Source: an uncultured Clostridium sp. (GTDB lineage: Bacteria > Bacillota > Clostridia > Clostridiales > Clostridiaceae). From it: a stretch of DNA of 64,000 nt. Position numbers and translations under genes: made by a program. The stretch is taken from positions 31,155 to 95,154 of the forward strand of contig NZ_CALEVF010000039.1 of NCBI RefSeq assembly GCF_937920395.1, given 5' to 3'. How positions within the stretch are numbered: the first letter of the stretch is position 1; the number at the start of each line of letters is the position of its first letter. This document shows positions 52,242 through 62,376 of this stretch, piece by piece. Below the pieces are notes generated by a model, which saw nothing but the letters and a program-made list of their open reading frames with translations, was not told the origin of the DNA and did no database searches.

Positions 52242-55200
52242 ATGAAAAATAAGATATATAGGTTATATGTTGAGAAAAAAACGAACTATGATATTGAAGG
52301 TGGAAAGATTTTACGCGATATAAAAATAAATTTAGGTATAACGAGTCTTAAGGGACTTAGGTTAGTCAATAGATATGATATTACAGGAATAACTCAGGAG
52401 CAGTACCTATTGTCAAAAAATACTGTGTTTTCAGAACCGACCGTAGATGATGTTTATGATGAAGAATTAGATATGTTAGAGTATAATACAATATTTGCTA
52501 TTGAATTTTTGCCAGGACAATATGATCAGAGAGCAGATTCAGCAATGCAATGTATTCAAATTTTAACAAGGGAAGATAAACATATAGTGAAAACTGCAAG
52601 GTTAATTGTATTAAAGGGCAATGTTAGCATCAGTGAACTAGATAAGATTAAAGAGTATTGTATAAATGCTGTAGACTCAAGAGAAGCAAGTTTAGAAAAA
52701 CCAAAACATTTAGAACAAAGATTTAATGAGCCAGAGCAGGTTAAAATAGTAGAATCTTTTATTAATATGGATGATGGTAAGCTTACAGAATTTTTAAAAA
52801 GTAACGGGCTTGCTATGAGTTTTGAAGATTTAAAATATTGTAGTGAGTATTTTAGAGAAACTGAGAAAAGAAACCCAACTATAACAGAGATAAAAGTTAT
52901 TGATACTTACTGGTCAGATCATTGTAGGCATACAACTTTTAATACTGTAATTGAAGATGTGTGCATTGAAGAAGGAAAATATTCTAAACCAATTAAGATG
53001 GCTTACAAGTCATACTTAGATACCAGAGATTTTGTATACGGAGAAACAACTAGAGATGTTACATTAATGGATATGGCTGTTATTGGATTAAAGGATTTAA
53101 GAAAACAAGGAAAATTAAAGGATCTTGATGTTTCAGACGAAATTAACGCTTGTAGTATTGTAGTTCAAGCAAATGTTGATAATAAAAAAGAAAAGTGGCT
53201 CGTAATGTTTAAAAATGAAACTCATAATCATCCTACTGAAATAGAACCTTTTGGTGGAGCAGCAACTTGCCTTGGTGGATCAATAAGAGATCCATTATCT
53301 GGTAGAAGTTATGTGTACCAGGCAATGCGTGTTACAGGAAGTGGAGATCCAAGAGCAAAAATTTCAGATACTATAAAAGGAAAATTACCTCAAAGAAAAA
53401 TTACGCTTGAGGCGGCTCATGGATTTAGTTCATATGGAAATCAAATAGGACTTGCTACAGGGCTAGTTTCAGAGGTTTATGATGAAGGATTTGTGGCTAA
53501 GAGAATGGAAGTAGGGGCAGTTATTGGAGCAGTGCCTTATAGCAATGTAGTGAGGGAGCAACCAATTGCATCTGATGTAGTTATACTATTAGGTGGCAAA
53601 ACAGGACGTGATGGATGTGGTGGCGCTACAGGGTCATCTAAACAGCATAGTGAGAGCTCACTTTTAGATTCAGGAGCAGAAGTTCAAAAGGGTAATGCAC
53701 CTACAGAAAGAAAAATTCAAAGGTTGTTTAGAAATCCTAAAGTTACTAAACTTATAAAAAGATGTAACGATTTTGGTGCAGGTGGTGTATCAGTAGCTAT
53801 TGGTGAACTGGCAGATGCACTTATAATAAATTTGGATAAGGTTACTAAGAAATATGAAGGGCTAGATGGTACAGAACTTGCTATATCAGAATCTCAGGAA
53901 CGTATGGCTGTTGTAGTTAGAAAAGAGGATGCTAGTGTATTTATAAAATTATCGGAAGAAGAAAATTTAGAGGCTGTAGAAGTGGCTGTAATAACTAACG
54001 ATAATAGGCTTAAAATGTTATGGAAGGGAAAAACTATAGTTGATGTAAGTAGAAGTTTTCTTGACACTAATGGAGTTAAGCAACATGCAGATGTGAAAAT
54101 AGCATCGCCCAAGGAGGCGGAGTACTACTTTAAAAAGAGTGCTTTAGAAAGTTTAGGTGAAACTAAATCAATAAAAGTTTTATGGAATTCTACATTATCA
54201 GACTTAAATGTTTGTAGTAAAAAAGGTCTGTCAGACAGATTTGATAGTACTATTGGTGCTGCAACAGTGCTTATGCCTTTTGGTGGGAAATATCAAAAAA
54301 CACCTATTCAATCTATGATAGCAAAATTACCTGTACTTCACGGAGATACTAATACAGGTACAATAATGGCTTATGGATATAATCCTAAATTAGCGACTTG
54401 GAGTCCCTTCCATGGAGCTGCCTATGCAGTAATTGATTCTGTAACAAAGGTAGTAGCAAGTGGTGGAGATTATGAGAATATTAAACTAACATTTCAAGAA
54501 TACTTTCAGAAATTATCAAAAGAACCTTTTAAATGGGGCAAGCCATTTTCAGCTCTTTTAGGAGCACTTCATGTTCAAAAGGAATTTGGTATAGCTGCAA
54601 TTGGTGGAAAAGATAGTATGTCAGGAAGCTTTAATGATATGGATGTACCACCAACTTTGGTATCTTTTGCTGTGGATGTTATAAATACAGATAAGGTTAT
54701 ATCTCCAGAATTTAAAAAGGGAGATAGTCAGGTTGTTTTAATTTATTCAACTATAGGTGAAGACGGATTACCTGATTTTGAAAAACTCCGTGATAACTAT
54801 AAATTAGTAACAAAGCTAATCAATAGTGGCAAAGTAATGTCTAGTTATGCTGTTGGAATGGGTGGACTTATAGAAGCTATATCAAAAATGAGTTTTGGTA
54901 ATAATATAGGATTTACGTTTGCAAAGAATGTTCAAATTGAAGATATATTCAAAGAAAACTATGGTAGCATAGTGATGGAGATAAATAATGATGTGCTTGA
55001 TGTTCTAACAAAGGAAAGTTCAAATATTAAAATACTTGGTCATACAACGGAGGAACCAGTTATTAAAGTTTTAGGTGAAACTATTAATTTAGAAGAAGCT
55101 CTAAGTAATTGGGAAGAGCCATTAGAAAGCGTTTTTAATACAAAGGTAAACAATACGAAAGTAAATAGTATGAAAGAAGTTGCTATTTCAAAGGATAATA

Positions 55201-56066
55201 TAATAAGTAAAAATTATGAAAATGTTAAAAACCCAATACTTAAAGTTACACCTATTATTAAAATAGCAAAACCTAGAGTTATTATTCCGGTGTTTCCAGG
55301 AACTAATTGCGAATATGATTCTATGAGGGCATTTGAAAAGGCAGGGGCCGAGGTAGAGATTATGGTAATAAACAATCTCTCTGCAAAACATATCGAGGAA
55401 TCTATAAAAGCTATTGCACAAAAGATAAAAAAATCTCAAATTGTTATGCTACCAGGTGGATTTAGTGCTGGTGATGAACCTGATGGTTCTGGTAAATTTA
55501 TAGCTACATTCTTTAGAAATCCTATAATACGAGAAAGTATTAGTGAGTTATTAGAGCAAAGAGATGGATTGATGCTAGGAATATGCAACGGATTCCAGGC
55601 GTTAATAAAGCTTGGACTTCTCCCTTATGGAAAAATAACTGATATAACACCAGATAGCCCAACGTTAACATACAATGAAATTGGAAGACATGTATCTTGT
55701 GTTGTACAAACTAAAATAATATCAACCGTGTCTCCTTGGCTTAATAATGTAAAAGTTGGAGATGTACATTCTATTCCGGTATCACATGGCGAGGGAAGAT
55801 TTGTAGCAAATGATGATGTGATTAAAAAATTATTTGCAAATGGACAGGTAGCTACTCAGTATGTAGACTTTGATGGAGCTCCAAGTTATGATATAAACTT
55901 TAATCCGAACGGTTCAATGCATGCTATAGAAGGAATTACAAGTTTGGATGGAAGGATTTTTGGTAAGATGGGTCATTCCGAAAGAGTTGGAGAAAACACT
56001 TTGGTGAATGTTATTGGAAACAAGGATCAAAAAATATTTGATGCTGGAGTAAACTACTTCAAGTAA
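52242..56066 (+). CDS. purL: Phosphoribosylformylglycinamidine synthase, single-chain PurL
   Basis: Converts FGAR to FGAM with glutamine and ATP (step 4 of IMP synthesis). The 1274-residue single-chain form combines an N-terminal PurS-like part, two tandem AIRS/PurM-like halves (DTYWSDHCRHTTF, MFKNETHNHPTEIEPFGG, VSVAIGELADALI) and a C-terminal glutaminase. The glutaminase has the nucleophile in GICNGFQALIKLGLLP and the His-Glu pair region VSHGEGRF. It is the large proteobacterial/clostridial type, not the small PurL+PurQ+PurS set. ATG 52242 is 7 bases after GGAGGT. It stands alone before the riboswitch-controlled purE cluster. Confidence 0.97.
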   Translation: MKNKIYRLYVEKKTNYDIEGGKILRDIKINLGITSLKGLRLVNRYDITGITQEQYLLSKNTVFSEPTVDDVYDEELDMLEYNTIFAIEFLPGQYDQRADSAMQCIQILTREDKHIVKTARLIVLKGNVSISELDKIKEYCINAVDSREASLEKPKHLEQRFNEPEQVKIVESFINMDDGKLTEFLKSNGLAMSFEDLKYCSEYFRETEKRNPTITEIKVIDTYWSDHCRHTTFNTVIEDVCIEEGKYSKPIKMAYKSYLDTRDFVYGETTRDVTLMDMAVIGLKDLRKQGKLKDLDVSDEINACSIVVQANVDNKKEKWLVMFKNETHNHPTEIEPFGGAATCLGGSIRDPLSGRSYVYQAMRVTGSGDPRAKISDTIKGKLPQRKITLEAAHGFSSYGNQIGLATGLVSEVYDEGFVAKRMEVGAVIGAVPYSNVVREQPIASDVVILLGGKTGRDGCGGATGSSKQHSESSLLDSGAEVQKGNAPTERKIQRLFRNPKVTKLIKRCNDFGAGGVSVAIGELADALIINLDKVTKKYEGLDGTELAISESQERMAVVVRKEDASVFIKLSEEENLEAVEVAVITNDNRLKMLWKGKTIVDVSRSFLDTNGVKQHADVKIASPKEAEYYFKKSALESLGETKSIKVLWNSTLSDLNVCSKKGLSDRFDSTIGAATVLMPFGGKYQKTPIQSMIAKLPVLHGDTNTGTIMAYGYNPKLATWSPFHGAAYAVIDSVTKVVASGGDYENIKLTFQEYFQKLSKEPFKWGKPFSALLGALHVQKEFGIAAIGGKDSMSGSFNDMDVPPTLVSFAVDVINTDKVISPEFKKGDSQVVLIYSTIGEDGLPDFEKLRDNYKLVTKLINSGKVMSSYAVGMGGLIEAISKMSFGNNIGFTFAKNVQIEDIFKENYGSIVMEINNDVLDVLTKESSNIKILGHTTEEPVIKVLGETINLEEALSNWEEPLESVFNTKVNNTKVNSMKEVAISKDNIISKNYENVKNPILKVTPIIKIAKPRVIIPVFPGTNCEYDSMRAFEKAGAEVEIMVINNLSAKHIEESIKAIAQKIKKSQIVMLPGGFSAGDEPDGSGKFIATFFRNPIIRESISELLEQRDGLMLGICNGFQALIKLGLLPYGKITDITPDSPTLTYNEIGRHVSCVVQTKIISTVSPWLNNVKVGDVHSIPVSHGEGRFVANDDVIKKLFANGQVATQYVDFDGAPSYDINFNPNGSMHAIEGITSLDGRIFGKMGHSERVGENTLVNVIGNKDQKIFDAGVNYFK

Positions 56067-56154
56067 AACACGAACTATAAAATAGAAAAACGTATAAATA
56101 CATTGATATATAGATGAAAACACGAACAATAATAATATTATTAATAATAATGCA

Positions 56155-56183
56155 TTGACTTATTTTAAAATAGATGTTAACAT
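56155..56183 (+). promoter_or_regulatory. Promoter of the riboswitch-controlled pur cluster
   Basis: TTGACT (56155-56160), 17 bases, TAACAT (56178-56183), about 30 bases before the riboswitch aptamer. The rest of 56067-56214 is AT-rich with no gene. Confidence 0.5.
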
Positions 56184-56214
56184 TAAAACATAAGTTAGGA
56201 AAAAGTAAATAGTA

Positions 56215-56290
56215 ATTCATCGATATATTTCTAAGGATATGGCTTAGATGTTTCTACGAGAGGCCGTTTAACTTCTCACTATTGGTGAAT
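56215..56290 (+). promoter_or_regulatory. Purine riboswitch aptamer, guanine-type
   Basis: Three-helix aptamer. P1 is ATTCATCGAT (56215-56224) with ATTGGTGAAT (56281-56290). P2 is CTAAG-gATATGG-CTTAG with the conserved L2. J2/3 is GTTTCTAC. P3 is a GAGA..TCTC stem with CCGTTTAA in its loop. J3/1 is CACTAT. The discriminating position in ACTAT is C, which indicates guanine/hypoxanthine rather than adenine. Ligand type is inferred from established riboswitch rules. Confidence 0.9.
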
Positions 56291-56337
56291 CTTGAATTGT
56301 TATTATAAAGGGGAGTGAAGTATACCCCTAATTCAGG

Positions 56338-56379
56338 ATTACACCATTAAAAAAATTTTTTAATGGTGTAATTTTTTTT
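56338..56379 (+). terminator. Riboswitch-controlled terminator upstream of purE
   Basis: ATTACACCATTAAAAAAA / TTTTTTTAATGGTGTAAT followed by eight T. Its 5' arm can instead pair with GGTGAATCTTGAATT (56284-56298), which also holds the 3' strand of P1. This sets up ligand-dependent termination (an OFF switch). Confidence 0.88.
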
Positions 56380-56448
56380 GCAAACAATGCATCTTTTACG
56401 AAGCTATTGTAGAGACCCAGGAGATGATTAATAATCGGAGGTAAATAT

Positions 56449-56928
56449 ATGAGAGTAGGAATAGTATTTGGAAGTAAATCTGATATAGAAATAATGAAAA
56501 ATGCCGCAATGGTACTTAAAGAATTTGATGTTGATTATGAAGTACACATCCTTTCAGCACACAGAGTACCAGAAAGATTGACTCAGGTAATAAGAGAAAT
56601 GGAAGATGGTGGGGTAGAATGCATTATAGCAGGAGCAGGGCTTGCAGCACATCTTCCGGGAGTAATTGCATCTCAGACAATACTTCCAGTGATTGGAGTG
56701 CCAATTAAAGCTGCTCTTGGAGGCATGGATTCATTACTTTCAATTGTTCAGATGCCAAAAGCTATTCCTGTAGCTACAGTGGGAATCAATAACAGCTATA
56801 ATGCTGGTATGCTTTCTGTTCAAATTTTGTCTCTTAAATACAAGGAACTTAAAGAAAAACTAATTACATATAGAAAAGAAATGAAAGAAAAATTTATATC
56901 TGAGAATGAAGAGCAAATCGAATTTTAA
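56449..56928 (+). CDS. purE: N5-carboxyaminoimidazole ribonucleotide mutase (PurE)
   Basis: Catalyses the carboxy transfer giving CAIR in IMP synthesis. The 159-residue protein has GSKSDIEIM (about 8-16), the conserved LSAHRVPERL and AGAGLAAHLPGVIA. The segment VIGVPIKAALGGMDSLLSIV (split as VIGVPIKAALGG and MDSLLSIV) completes the set, all typical of class I PurE. ATG 56449 follows CGGAGGTAAA. First gene behind the guanine riboswitch. No purK is seen in the window, so either it lies elsewhere or the enzyme acts directly on AIR + CO2. Confidence 0.97.
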   Translation: MRVGIVFGSKSDIEIMKNAAMVLKEFDVDYEVHILSAHRVPERLTQVIREMEDGGVECIIAGAGLAAHLPGVIASQTILPVIGVPIKAALGGMDSLLSIVQMPKAIPVATVGINNSYNAGMLSVQILSLKYKELKEKLITYRKEMKEKFISENEEQIEF

Positions 56929-56971
56929 AAAAAATATAATTTTAAAATTAATATACTAAGGAGTGTTATAA

Positions 56972-57676
56972 ATGGGAGATTCAGTTTTATTATATGAGGG
57001 AAAGGCTAAAAAAATGTTTAGCACAGATAATAAAGATGAAGTGAGAGTATACTTTAAGGATGATGCAACGGCTGGGAACGGTGCTAAAAAGGGTAAAATC
57101 GAGAAAAAAGGAATCTTAAATAATAGTATAACTACTACGTTATATGAGTTATTAGAAAAAAAAGGTATAAAAACTCATTTTATTAAAAAAATAAATGATA
57201 GAGAACAATTATGTAAAAAGGTTGAAATAGTACCTCTAGAAGTAATTATAAGAAATGTTGCAGCTGGTAGCATGGCCAAAAGATATGGAATAGAAGAAGG
57301 AAGTAAGCTTAAAATAGCAGTTATTGAATTAAGTTATAAAAATGATGATTTAGGTGATCCTCTTATAAATGATTATCATGCAGTAGCTATGGGCCTTACT
57401 ACTTTTGAAGAATTAGGAGAAATATATACAATGGCTTTTCAAATAAATGATATATTAAAAGAAGTTTTCCTAAAACAAGATGTTAATTTAATAGATTTCA
57501 AATTAGAATTTGGAAGATTTAAGGGAGAAGTAATTTTGGCAGATGAAATATCACCAGATACTTGTAGATTATGGGATGTTAAAACTGGAGAAAAATTAGA
57601 TAAAGATAGATTTAGAAGAGATTTAGGAAATGTTACAGAAGCGTATGAAGAAATATTAAATAGAATTACTAAATAA
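56972..57676 (+). CDS. purC: SAICAR synthetase
   Basis: Phosphoribosylaminoimidazole-succinocarboxamide synthase, the ligase joining CAIR and aspartate. The 234-residue protein has [11 protein letters not shown] (about 5-15), [32 protein letters not shown] (contains the conserved RN.AAGS) and [14 protein letters not shown]. Short monofunctional bacterial form. ATG 56972 follows AAGGAGTG. It is followed by purF. Confidence 0.98.
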   Translation: MGDSVLLYEGKAKKMFSTDNKDEVRVYFKDDATAGNGAKKGKIEKKGILNNSITTTLYELLEKKGIKTHFIKKINDREQLCKKVEIVPLEVIIRNVAAGSMAKRYGIEEGSKLKIAVIELSYKNDDLGDPLINDYHAVAMGLTTFEELGEIYTMAFQINDILKEVFLKQDVNLIDFKLEFGRFKGEVILADEISPDTCRLWDVKTGEKLDKDRFRRDLGNVTEAYEEILNRITK

Positions 57677-57750
57677 AAAATAAATTGTAACAAAGATATA
57701 GAAAATAGACTACATGTACAATAGCAATGAACATATAAGGAGGAATTTCT

Positions 57751-59184
57751 TTGAGTGAATTTATAGAATCAAATGAGGTCATTATTAATGATCAAGATAA
57801 GTTTAAGGATGAATGTGGTGTTTTTGGAATTCTTGCGGCGGATAAAGATTTAGATGTTGCATCGTTAACTTATTATGGACTTTATGCACTTCAGCATAGG
57901 GGAGAAGAAAGTGCAGGAATAGTATATTCTGACGGAGTTTCCCTTACTTGTGAAAAGGCTATGGGACTTGTAAGCGATGTATTTGATAAGGAAAAGATTA
58001 GTAAAATGAAGGGACATGCTGCTATTGGACATGTTAGATATTCAACTACAGGATCTAGTGAAGTTAAAAATGCACAACCACTTTTAAGTAAATCAAAATT
58101 AGGTGATATAGCAATAGCTCATAATGGAAATTTAGTAAATGCAGAAGTTATTCGTGAATTACTTGAGGATTGTGGCTATATGTTCCAAACATCAATAGAT
58201 TCAGAAGTAATACTTAACTTAATTGCTAGAGGTGCAAAAAAAGGTATGGAAAAGGCAGTAGTTGATGCAATACAAGCGGTTAAAGGATCTTATGGAATAG
58301 TAATGCTTACTAAAGACAAGTTAATAGGTGTTCGTGATCAAAATGGTATTAGACCTCTTTGTATTGGTAAAATAGAAAATAGTTATGTTATAGCATCAGA
58401 AAGTTGTGCACTTGATGCAGTTGGTGCAGAATTTTTAAGAGATGTAAAACCTGGTGAAATAGTAATTATAGATGAAGCCGGCCTTACGTCTATTAATTTT
58501 GCCGAAAAAACTAAAAATGCAACTTGTTCATTTGAGTATATATATTTTGCAAGACCAGATAGTACAATTGATGGAATAAATGTGTACTCTTCAAGAGTGG
58601 CAGCTGGAGAACAGTTATTTAAAGAATCTCCAGTAGAAGCAGATATGGTAATAGGAGTTCCAGATTCAGGCCTTGCATCAGCGATAGGTTATTCTAAAAT
58701 GTCCGGAATACCTTTTGGAATAGGTCTTGTAAAAAACAGATATGTAGGTAGAACTTTTATAAGCCCAACTCAAGAGATTCGCGAAAGAGCGGTTTCTGTA
58801 AAATTGAATGCATTAAAAATAAATGTAGAAGGTAAAAGAGTTATTTTAATAGATGATTCAATAGTTCGTGGAACTACAAGTAAAAGATTAGTTGATATTT
58901 TACGAAAAGCTGGGGCAACAGAGGTACATTTTAGAGTTTGTTCACCAGTAGTAAAATACCCATGTTATTTTGGAATAGATACACCATATAGAAAAGATTT
59001 AATAGGTTCGAGTATTAGTGTTGAGGAAATAAGACAAGAGATAGGTGCAGATAGTCTTGGATATTTAAGTATAGATGGACTTCTTAAAACACTTGGTCAT
59101 AATGAATTTTGCTTAGGTTGTTTTAATGGTACATATCCAGTATCAGCTCCATACGAAACTGAGAAAGAAAAATTAGGAAAGTAG
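57751..59184 (+). CDS. purF: Amidophosphoribosyltransferase
   Basis: First committed step of purine synthesis: PRPP + glutamine to phosphoribosylamine. The 477-residue protein is the Bacillus-like iron-sulfur type. A propeptide of 21 residues precedes the nucleophile Cys22 in ECGVFGI and is normally cleaved. All four [4Fe-4S] cysteines appear, in NATCSFEY, KYPCYFGID and CLGCF. The PRPP loop is VILIDDSIVRGTTSKRLV. The start is TTG, with AAGGAGGAATTTC at proper spacing. Confidence 0.97.
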   Translation: MSEFIESNEVIINDQDKFKDECGVFGILAADKDLDVASLTYYGLYALQHRGEESAGIVYSDGVSLTCEKAMGLVSDVFDKEKISKMKGHAAIGHVRYSTTGSSEVKNAQPLLSKSKLGDIAIAHNGNLVNAEVIRELLEDCGYMFQTSIDSEVILNLIARGAKKGMEKAVVDAIQAVKGSYGIVMLTKDKLIGVRDQNGIRPLCIGKIENSYVIASESCALDAVGAEFLRDVKPGEIVIIDEAGLTSINFAEKTKNATCSFEYIYFARPDSTIDGINVYSSRVAAGEQLFKESPVEADMVIGVPDSGLASAIGYSKMSGIPFGIGLVKNRYVGRTFISPTQEIRERAVSVKLNALKINVEGKRVILIDDSIVRGTTSKRLVDILRKAGATEVHFRVCSPVVKYPCYFGIDTPYRKDLIGSSISVEEIRQEIGADSLGYLSIDGLLKTLGHNEFCLGCFNGTYPVSAPYETEKEKLGK

Positions 59185-59193
59185 GGGATATTT

Positions 59194-60192
59194 ATGATAA
59201 CTTATAAAGATGCAGGTGTTAATATTGAAGAAGGATACAAATCAGTTAAGTTAATACAAGAATATGCAGCAGCAACATTTACAAAAGGTGTTTTAAATCA
59301 TTTAGGGAGTTTTGCTGGTATGTTCGAAATAGGAGAGGGGTATAAAAATCCTATTCTAGTTTCTGGTACTGATGGAGTTGGGACAAAACTTGATATAGCA
59401 TTTAGAATGAAAAAATATGATACTGTAGGTATTGACTGCGTTGCTATGTGTGTTAATGATGTCCTTTGTCATGGGGCAAAACCTCTTTTCTTTTTAGATT
59501 ATATTGCTTGTGGTAAATTAGATTCTAAAGTATCGGCGGAACTTGTAAAAGGGGTGTCAGATGGATGTATTCAATCTAATTGTGCACTAATAGGCGGCGA
59601 AACTGCTGAAATGCCAGGCTTTTATCGCGATGGAGAATATGATATGGCAGGATTTACTGTAGGAATAGTTGATAAACATAAAATTATTGATGGGTCTGCT
59701 ATTAAAGACGGATATTCCCTAATAGGGATTGAGTCAACAGGCCTTCATAGTAATGGATATTCCTTAGTTAGAAAGTTAATACCAAATTTAGATGAGGATT
59801 TTAATGGAGATAAGATAGGCAAGACACTTTTAACTCCAACAAAAATATATGTAAAAACTGTATTAAATCTTTTAGATAAATTTGATATAAAAGGCATGGC
59901 TCATATAACTGGTGGCGGTTTTTATGAGAATATACCAAGAATGTTTAATGGAGCGTTTACTGCAGTAGTTGATAAAAATAGCTTTAATACTCCAGATATC
60001 TGCAAACATTTAATGTCTCTTGGTGTAACTGAGGAGCATATGTTTAACACATATAATATGGGAATAGGATATGTATTATGTGTTGAAGATAAAGATGTTG
60101 TAAAAATTATAAAGACAATTAATGATTTAGGAGATAAAGCATATAAAATTGGTCATGTTGAAGCCGGGGGTGCAGGAGTTTGTTTAAAATAG
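59194..60192 (+). CDS. purM: Phosphoribosylformylglycinamidine cyclo-ligase
   Basis: AIR synthetase, converting FGAM to AIR (step 5). The 332-residue protein begins TYKDAGVNIEEGYKSVKLI and has SGTDGVGTKLDIAF, GIDCVAMCVNDVL, GGETAEMPGFY, IESTGLHSNGYSLVRKL and HITGGGFYENIPRM. Standard length. It follows purF by 9 bases and overlaps purN by 13 bases, so translational coupling is expected. Confidence 0.98.
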   Translation: MITYKDAGVNIEEGYKSVKLIQEYAAATFTKGVLNHLGSFAGMFEIGEGYKNPILVSGTDGVGTKLDIAFRMKKYDTVGIDCVAMCVNDVLCHGAKPLFFLDYIACGKLDSKVSAELVKGVSDGCIQSNCALIGGETAEMPGFYRDGEYDMAGFTVGIVDKHKIIDGSAIKDGYSLIGIESTGLHSNGYSLVRKLIPNLDEDFNGDKIGKTLLTPTKIYVKTVLNLLDKFDIKGMAHITGGGFYENIPRMFNGAFTAVVDKNSFNTPDICKHLMSLGVTEEHMFNTYNMGIGYVLCVEDKDVVKIIKTINDLGDKAYKIGHVEAGGAGVCLK

Positions 60193-60788
60193 CTGTATTG
60201 GTCTCAGGAAGCGGAAGCAACCTTCAAGCTATAATAGATAATATAGAAAGTGGGAACCTAAACTGTTCTATAGAAGCTGTAATTAGTGATAAAAAAGATG
60301 CATATGGCATAGATAGAGCAAAAGCTAAGAATATAAAAACCTTCATATTAGACAGAAAGCAATATGGAAAAAACATTTCTGCTGAAATATTGAAAATTCT
60401 AGATGGAAAAGTTGATCTAATAGTACTCGCTGGTTTTTTATCTATACTTCAAGGTGAACTACTATCTGTATTTAAAGGTAAAATTATAAATATACATCCA
60501 TCACTTATACCATCATTTTGTGGTGGTGGTATGTATGGACTAAAAGTACATGAAAAGGCTATAGAATATGGAGTTAAAGTTTCTGGGTGCACTGTCCATT
60601 TTGTAGATGAGGGAACAGACTCAGGACCAATAATAATTCAAGATGTTGTACCTGTTTTCAGCGAAGATACAGCTAAGGAGTTACAACTAAGAGTTTTAGA
60701 ACAGGAACATAAGGCACTACCTGAAGCTATTAATTATATAATTAAGAGAAGAATAAGGATTAAAGGAAGAAAAGTACTAGGTATGTGA
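60180..60788 (+). CDS. purN: Phosphoribosylglycinamide formyltransferase (10-formyl-THF dependent)
   Basis: Transfers the formyl group to GAR (step 3). The 202-residue protein has [16 protein letters not shown] (about 5-20), the core [12 protein letters not shown] (Asn and His catalytic), [21 protein letters not shown] and [11 protein letters not shown] (Asp). The start is TTG 60180 inside the end of purM, with GGGGGTG about 8 bases upstream. Length is normal. Confidence 0.97.
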   Translation: MFKIAVLVSGSGSNLQAIIDNIESGNLNCSIEAVISDKKDAYGIDRAKAKNIKTFILDRKQYGKNISAEILKILDGKVDLIVLAGFLSILQGELLSVFKGKIINIHPSLIPSFCGGGMYGLKVHEKAIEYGVKVSGCTVHFVDEGTDSGPIIIQDVVPVFSEDTAKELQLRVLEQEHKALPEAINYIIKRRIRIKGRKVLGM

Positions 60789-60802
60789 AAGGTGGAATTT
60801 TA

Positions 60803-62305
60803 ATGATTAAAACAGCACTTATAAGTGTTTTTGATAAAGAAAATATTTTAGGACTTGCAACATCACTTCAAAATAATGGTGTAGAGATTATATCTACAGG
60901 CGGAACATTTAAATACTTACAAGAAAATGGCATAAAAGTAAAGGAAATTTCCGATGTTACAGGGTTTGAAGAGATATTAGATGGAAGAGTTAAAACATTG
61001 CATCCAGTTATTCATAGTGGGATACTTGCCATTCGTGATAATAAAGAACATATGGCAACTATTAAAGCAAAAGGAATAAAACCTATTGATATGGTAGTAG
61101 TTAATCTTTATCCTTTCTTTGATAAAGTTACAGAGGATATAAGTTTTCAGGAGAAAATTGAATTTATTGATATTGGTGGACCAACAATGCTAAGAGCAGC
61201 AGCTAAAAATTTTAAAGATGTTATTGTACTCAGTGATACATCAGATTATGAAAACATTATAAAAAAATTGGATGATAAAGAAGAAGTAGATTTTGATACT
61301 AGAAAACACCTAGCAGGTAAAGTATTTAATCTTATATCAGCTTATGATGCAGCTGTAAGCAATTTTTTATTAGGAGAAGAGTCTTATCCAGACTATCTCA
61401 GCGTATCATATAAAAAACAAATGGATTTAAGATACGGAGAAAATCCTCATCAAAGTGCAGCTTATTATGTGAAAACTTCAGGAAATGGAGCAATGAAAGA
61501 TTTTGAGCAGTTAAATGGCAAGGAATTATCTTATAATAATATAAAGGACATGGATATTGCATGGAAGGTAGTATGTGATTTCGATGAAATTGCTTGTTGC
61601 GCTTTAAAGCATAATACACCATGTGGTGTAGCAATAGGTAGTAGTACACTTGATACTTATAAAAAGGCATATGAATGTGATCCAATGTCCATTTTTGGTG
61701 GTATTGTTGCGTTTAATAGAAAAGTTAACAAAGAAACTGCTCTTGAGCTTAAGAAGATATTTCTAGAGGTTATTATTGCACCAGATTTTGACGAGGATGC
61801 ATTAGAAGTATTAAAAGGTAAGAAAAATTTAAGAGTTGTTAAGTGTTTACATAAATCAGAAGGTACTACTAATATGGTTACTGTGGATGGCGGAATATTA
61901 GTACAAAGTTCAGATGATAAATTAGCAGATGAAATAAAAGTAGTTACTAAAAAGAGCCCAACCCATGCACAAGTGAAAGATTTAATATTTGCTATGAAAG
62001 TAGTTAAATATGTTAAATCTAATGCTATTGTAGTAGTTAAAGATGGCGTTACTAAAGGAATTGGAGTAGGACAAGTAAATAGAATATGGGCAGCAGAGCA
62101 CGCATTAGAAAGAGGAGTAGATGCAACGGTTATGGCATCAGATGCATTCTTCCCATTCGGAGATGTTGTAGAGCTTGCTGCAAAATATAATATAAAAGCA
62201 ATAATTCAACCAGGTGGTTCAATTAAAGATTCTTTATCAATAGAGATGTGTGATAAAAATGAAATAGCTATGGTATTTACGGGAATTAGACATTTTAAGC
62301 ACTAA
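60803..62305 (+). CDS. purH: Bifunctional AICAR transformylase / IMP cyclohydrolase
   Basis: Last two steps to IMP. The 500-residue protein has the N-terminal IMP cyclohydrolase domain (about 1-190: [61 protein letters not shown]). The C-terminal AICAR transformylase domain follows, with [25 protein letters not shown] and RHFKH at the end. ATG 60803 is chosen because AAAGGTGG lies about 8 bases upstream; GTG 60785 lies at the ribosome binding site. Confidence 0.98.
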   Translation: MIKTALISVFDKENILGLATSLQNNGVEIISTGGTFKYLQENGIKVKEISDVTGFEEILDGRVKTLHPVIHSGILAIRDNKEHMATIKAKGIKPIDMVVVNLYPFFDKVTEDISFQEKIEFIDIGGPTMLRAAAKNFKDVIVLSDTSDYENIIKKLDDKEEVDFDTRKHLAGKVFNLISAYDAAVSNFLLGEESYPDYLSVSYKKQMDLRYGENPHQSAAYYVKTSGNGAMKDFEQLNGKELSYNNIKDMDIAWKVVCDFDEIACCALKHNTPCGVAIGSSTLDTYKKAYECDPMSIFGGIVAFNRKVNKETALELKKIFLEVIIAPDFDEDALEVLKGKKNLRVVKCLHKSEGTTNMVTVDGGILVQSSDDKLADEIKVVTKKSPTHAQVKDLIFAMKVVKYVKSNAIVVVKDGVTKGIGVGQVNRIWAAEHALERGVDATVMASDAFFPFGDVVELAAKYNIKAIIQPGGSIKDSLSIEMCDKNEIAMVFTGIRHFKH

Positions 62306-62376
62306 TCATAATTTCATGATGGGATAACCTAGTTATTCCATCAATTTTAATTTATAGAGATAAAGGAGATGGAAGA

